Shown piece by piece: positions 7,001 to 7,967 of a stretch of 7,967 bases of DNA. Source of the DNA: an uncultured Clostridia bacterium (lineage in GTDB: Bacteria > Bacillota > Clostridia > Lachnospirales > CAMVHY01); the NCBI GenBank assembly GCA_946415665.1, contig CAMKTI010000079.1, forward strand, positions 1-7,967, read 5' to 3'. The notes beneath the pieces were generated by a model. That model was not told where the DNA came from. It searched no databases and was given only the letters and a program-made list of their open reading frames with translations. A program made the translations under genes and the position numbers. Numbering within the stretch: the first letter of the stretch is position 1; each line of letters opens with the position of its first letter.

Positions 7001-7560
7001 TTTTTATTTTCATCTACACAATTTTCTGTATCCAGTATTTTATCAAACAAAAAATTTAATGCATTTTCATTTGTTTCAAAATCAGGAATTGATTTAACAA
7101 ATTCGTTACACAAAACATTAAATTTTAACTTTAAATCATTTGTTTTTACATAATCAGCCAAATTATCATTGTGATTTATCAATATCATATATAAAATTCT
7201 TGTCACAAACACTTGATATAAGAGTAAAACTTCTCTGCTTTGCAATTTAACTTTTTTTTTTAAAATGTATTCATTAAATTCTCCGTGCCACTCAACCTCA
7301 TTAATAATTAGATTCATTTGCAAATCATTTATTACATAGTATCTATTCCCTTTCTCGTATTTGCCGTATTTTTCACGCACATGAAAGATATCATATACAA
7401 GCTTATTCAAACTATCGTCAGTGTACTCTTTCATAGGAATATTATTTTTTTTCTTTTGTTCAATTTGTTGCTCGTTATCCTTTTTATTTTCTTTTGTTTG
7501 TTTTGTTTGGACGTCAACAAAATAAAACACGAGTTCACTTTCTTTATTTTTTATCTCCAT
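4027..7560 (-). CDS. Large C-terminal hairpin-anchored protein of unknown function (paralog 2)
   Basis: Encodes 1177 residues and is a full-length paralog of the downstream gene; the family is not recognised. The start is set at 7560 (MEIKNKESELVFYF), aligned with the paralog's ME start and preceded by TAGGAG 13 bases upstream. A longer frame would begin at TTG 7650, but that codon lies in the -35 box of the gene's own promoter. There is no signal peptide. The body repeats the landmarks LLLYQVFV, ISLRQ (near 280), DGNLYT (near 445), FKNIKIK and IPIEQLLKT (near 540). It carries longer acidic Asn/Asp inserts, including an NDI triplet repeat. Residues about 970-1058 are a Tyr/Asn/Cys-rich linker unlike the paralog's. 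NIPPAN (1059-1064) leads to membrane segments at about 1075-1093 and 1097-1111 joined by KEP. The basic YRRYIQRCKK and a 64-residue tail ending KGYIDNLNQN follow. Both ends are probably cytoplasmic. A role at a host-facing membrane is a guess from the architecture only. Confidence 0.9.
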   Translation of the reverse strand: MEIKNKESELVFYFVDVQTKQTKENKKDNEQQIEQKKKNNIPMKEYTDDSLNKLVYDIFHVREKYGKYEKGNRYYVINDLQMNLIINEVEWHGEFNEYILKKKVKLQSREVLLLYQVFVTRILYMILINHNDNLADYVKTNDLKLKFNVLCNEFVKSIPDFETNENALNFLFDKILDTENCVDENKNDNDINDINDINEMKHEILSCVKNLLENENDDSKESYEFELCSNDKNKEVKTSSCRITGDGNKDENKNNDDDELELNIGIEKTKWQKDLGKKISLRQTEKIKMQNDIDYNKLKPIGDLLKNNKNHPDEICKNKWGKGKKINDKTPISYRMLLPYLDKKNENADTNFEAILNYYIENKWQSKYLNSIIKVGILSFKEIFMPNSVLKEYWTKDKKQDKESYDWSEGPKDNFEELIKNLNKKDFCISYRNFGIFKYKDEEDGNLYTYHLVLENLGDFCETEQIVNNYEYDDQYKKLTHEIKVKSEYENDFKNIKIKPNTFSRITLITSLANLLVNWHYEEKYQKDILNQLYYQCLKLIPIEQLLKTKIYDNTKIKYLCDFDMLNDINDKCENIEQMTKQIMKEAMIKNDAIKMDTNNKLNCFGKLDKKDQDDYIKKDYNYYNIFEGNNLFEIMSKKLKDETIEIRPDNHEVIKTIFKTFKYKFNGYEVNENEKYYFSQCCDLVKELCAKYKDEKEFITYELFGTMLDHLNWFGLNIRDYAKILFQLDDSSDNKNYKFTTDQEIGFLKLLIDKSRDENEKGKDNPEIRIQIEDVFRIMIQQNTSVKLDQKVIDFLFLNINDAKCLDSLLSIIYYKQYNLSLSLNVVKRMFDLFINDKNLQDDMRRSYLQALAEDIILNNKINFISDDKKQDDEIKDAKEKQRQIRLNFIKTYLKKIKGNKKLISNGTLNAFFKYFDDSLEIKKQIANSMKEYGLKIEKENMFLIFRETKREDSVEIKKILLKGSLRFGKTGYIPKSTLFESKNYKRSNSFNEKQYFCNYNNSCLIYDDYECNYNIDRSIVKDDYDQICRKFFLLDLYENNNKVVINKPRSENSREENIPPANLTQQESFFNWSIYFAIALIVAIVILTFVFKEPCILFALLAPIIIFVYRRYIQRCKKNNPKQEKPNVKTNDKDGKTSLLDKTQNMNLMVNKQVEKIILDGNTNSKGYIDNLNQN
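4226..4270. repeat. 45-base perfect match to paralog 1 (partner of 529-573)
   Basis: Second membrane segment of paralog 2, identical at every base to 529-573. The three-base CGA expansion lies at its lower-coordinate edge. Confidence 0.95.
4315..4364. repeat. 50-base perfect match to paralog 1 (partner of 618-667)
   Basis: First membrane segment and QQES entry of paralog 2, identical at every base to 618-667. Between this block and 4226-4270 the two genes differ at several bases (IVAIVILTFVFKEP against VVFIVILFFVCKNP), so the identity is patchy rather than continuous. Confidence 0.95.
6967..6993. repeat. Three tandem copies of a 9-base unit inside gene 2
   Basis: ATTAATATC occurs three times without change, followed by a partial fourth (ATTGTC). 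On the coding strand it gives the three-residue repeat DIN, DIN, DIN within an acidic insert. The paralog has a shorter stretch here (NEIDTMKQE). The unit length keeps the reading frame, so slippage would change the length of the insert without breaking the gene. Confidence 0.9.
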
Positions 7561-7573
7561 AATGTAAATCCAA

Positions 7574-7579
7574 CTCCTA
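7574..7579 (-). promoter_or_regulatory. Ribosome binding site of gene 2
   Basis: TAGGAG on the minus strand, 13 bases before the ATG at 7560. The spacing is longer than ideal, but it is the only good match between the promoter and the coding region, and no better in-frame ATG is nearer. Confidence 0.55.
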
Positions 7580-7593
7580 ATACCGAAATTTTT

Positions 7594-7611
7594 GGTGATA
7601 AAAAAACCACC
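7594..7611 (-). other. Hairpin at the predicted 5' end of gene 2 mRNA
   Basis: On the minus strand GGTGGT, a loop of six T, then ATCACC: six pairs including one G-U. The transcript from the promoter just upstream should begin around 7615, putting the stem within a few bases of the 5' end. It could protect the message or act as an operator-like inverted repeat; nothing similar lies at the matching place before gene 1. Confidence 0.35.
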
Positions 7612-7621
7612 ATTTACTATA

Positions 7622-7650
7622 AGTATAATCACTAAATTATTGTTTGTCAA
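7622..7650 (-). promoter_or_regulatory. Sigma70 promoter of gene 2
   Basis: Consensus TTGACA (7650-7645), exactly 17 bases, then TATACT (7627-7622), five of six to the -10 consensus. This is the best promoter in the window. Transcription should start near 7615, giving a leader of about 55 bases. The -35 lies about 50 bases inside the edge of the right-hand insertion sequence. Confidence 0.8.
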
Positions 7651-7737
7651 GTAAAAAATAAAATTTTCATAAGCTTGATTTTATTACTAAAAAGCAAAAC
7701 TAGGTAGCATTCACATAAAATAAAAATCGAAAATAGG

Positions 7738-7765
7738 TTGAGCAAAAAGAAAAAAGTGATAAGAT
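7738..7765 (+). promoter_or_regulatory. Possible transposase promoter of the right IS copy
   Basis: TTGAGC (7738-7743), 16 bases, then TAAGAT (7760-7765, four of six). The start would fall at or just after the ATG, giving a leaderless or nearly leaderless message, so this is weak. The left copy has lost the TTG of the -35 along with the 26-base segment. Confidence 0.25.
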
Positions 7766-7771
7766 GGAGAT

Positions 7772-7967
7772 ATGAAATTTACAAAAATACAATATAAAAA
7801 ACTAGAGGAATTGATACCGATAGCAAGCAAACCGGCGAGGATACCAAACTACAAATTCATATGTGCAATGCTTTACATAGTAAAAAATGGTTACAAATGG
7901 AGAACGTTACCAAAAAAATATGAAAACTGGCACACAATTTATATGAAATTTAGTAGATGGTCGAAGA
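7772..7967 (+). CDS. IS5-family transposase, N-terminal part (runs off window)
   Basis: ATG at 7772, open to the window edge, encodes 65 residues beginning MKFTKIQYKKLEELIPIA. It has the N-terminal signature of IS5-type transposases: NYKFICAMLYIV, KWRTLPKKY, NWHTIYMKFSRWSK. This DUF4096-like part precedes the DDE catalytic domain, which is beyond the window, so I cannot tell whether the gene is intact or split by a frameshift as in some IS5 groups. GGAG at 7766-7769 is only two bases from the ATG and is a poor ribosome binding site. Several conserved glycines of the left copy are replaced here (NWHT is preceded by E, not G), so the two copies are not recent duplicates. Confidence 0.85.
   Translation, partial: MKFTKIQYKKLEELIPIASKPARIPNYKFICAMLYIVKNGYKWRTLPKKYENWHTIYMKFSRWSK

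Larger units (their letters stand above)
7703..7967 (+). mobile_element. IS5-family insertion sequence, 5' end (right copy, runs off window)
   Basis: The inner edge GGTAGCATTCACATAAA at 7703-7719 matches the inverted copy at 271-254. Compared with that copy, about 26 extra bases stand between the terminal sequence and GAGCAAAAAGAAAAAA (7740 on). The element faces rightward out of the window, so the two copies are inverted, with their transposases diverging from the gene pair. The outer end and target duplication cannot be seen. Confidence 0.75.

Noticed and set aside
856..7635. Plus-strand open frames of 60-130 codons across the two large genes
   Set aside because: They are antisense to long genes with clear paralog conservation, have low-complexity Phe/Ser/Ile-rich products from reversed Lys/Asn/Asp codons, and lack ribosome binding sites or family features.
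1..7967. The whole window as a functional composite transposon
   Set aside because: Only the inner ends of the two IS copies are visible, they are clearly diverged from each other, and one transposase has no normal start. The bracket is reported as a layout, not as a demonstrated mobile unit.

Overview
The window is strongly A+T-rich (about a quarter G+C by eye) and uses the standard genetic code, with Trp read as TGG inside the long frames. It looks like accessory DNA of a low-GC bacterium. The asparagine/lysine-rich proteins and the IS5-type insertion sequences would suit an obligate intracellular symbiont such as a Rickettsiales- or Holosporales-like lineage. That placement is inference, because no rRNA or housekeeping gene is present.

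Layout: bases 1-271 are the end of an IS5-family insertion sequence whose transposase reads leftward out of the window; its start codon is degenerate. Bases 272-7702 hold two very large paralogous genes, both on the minus strand. The first transcribed is 7560-4027 (1177 aa), followed by 3620-345 (1091 aa). Each ends in a rho-independent terminator of the same sequence, and each has its own sigma70-like promoter. The 343-base gap between gene 1 and the terminator of gene 2 carries two candidate promoters for gene 1 and a nine-codon reading frame with a perfect Shine-Dalgarno. Bases 7703-7967 are the end of a second, diverged IS5-type copy reading rightward out of the window.

I do not recognise the two large proteins as a named family. 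They align from end to end. They share a long, probably helical, soluble body with acidic inserts of variable length, then a diverged linker in front of the membrane, then a nearly identical C-terminal module. That module has a NIPPAN motif, two transmembrane segments forming a tight hairpin, a very basic stretch and a tail ending in KGYIDNL. The charge pattern puts both ends on the same side of the membrane. The bilobed hydrophobic hairpin recalls inclusion-membrane (Inc-like) proteins and other membrane-inserted effectors, but this is only an architectural analogy.

The most notable signal is at the DNA level. The 3' ends of the two genes share perfect runs of 50 and 45 bases within the membrane module, and 57 of 58 bases across the untranslated terminator region. 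Much of the rest of the coding sequence is well diverged. This suggests gene conversion or a reusable 3' cassette, in a small expanding gene family bounded by insertion sequences.
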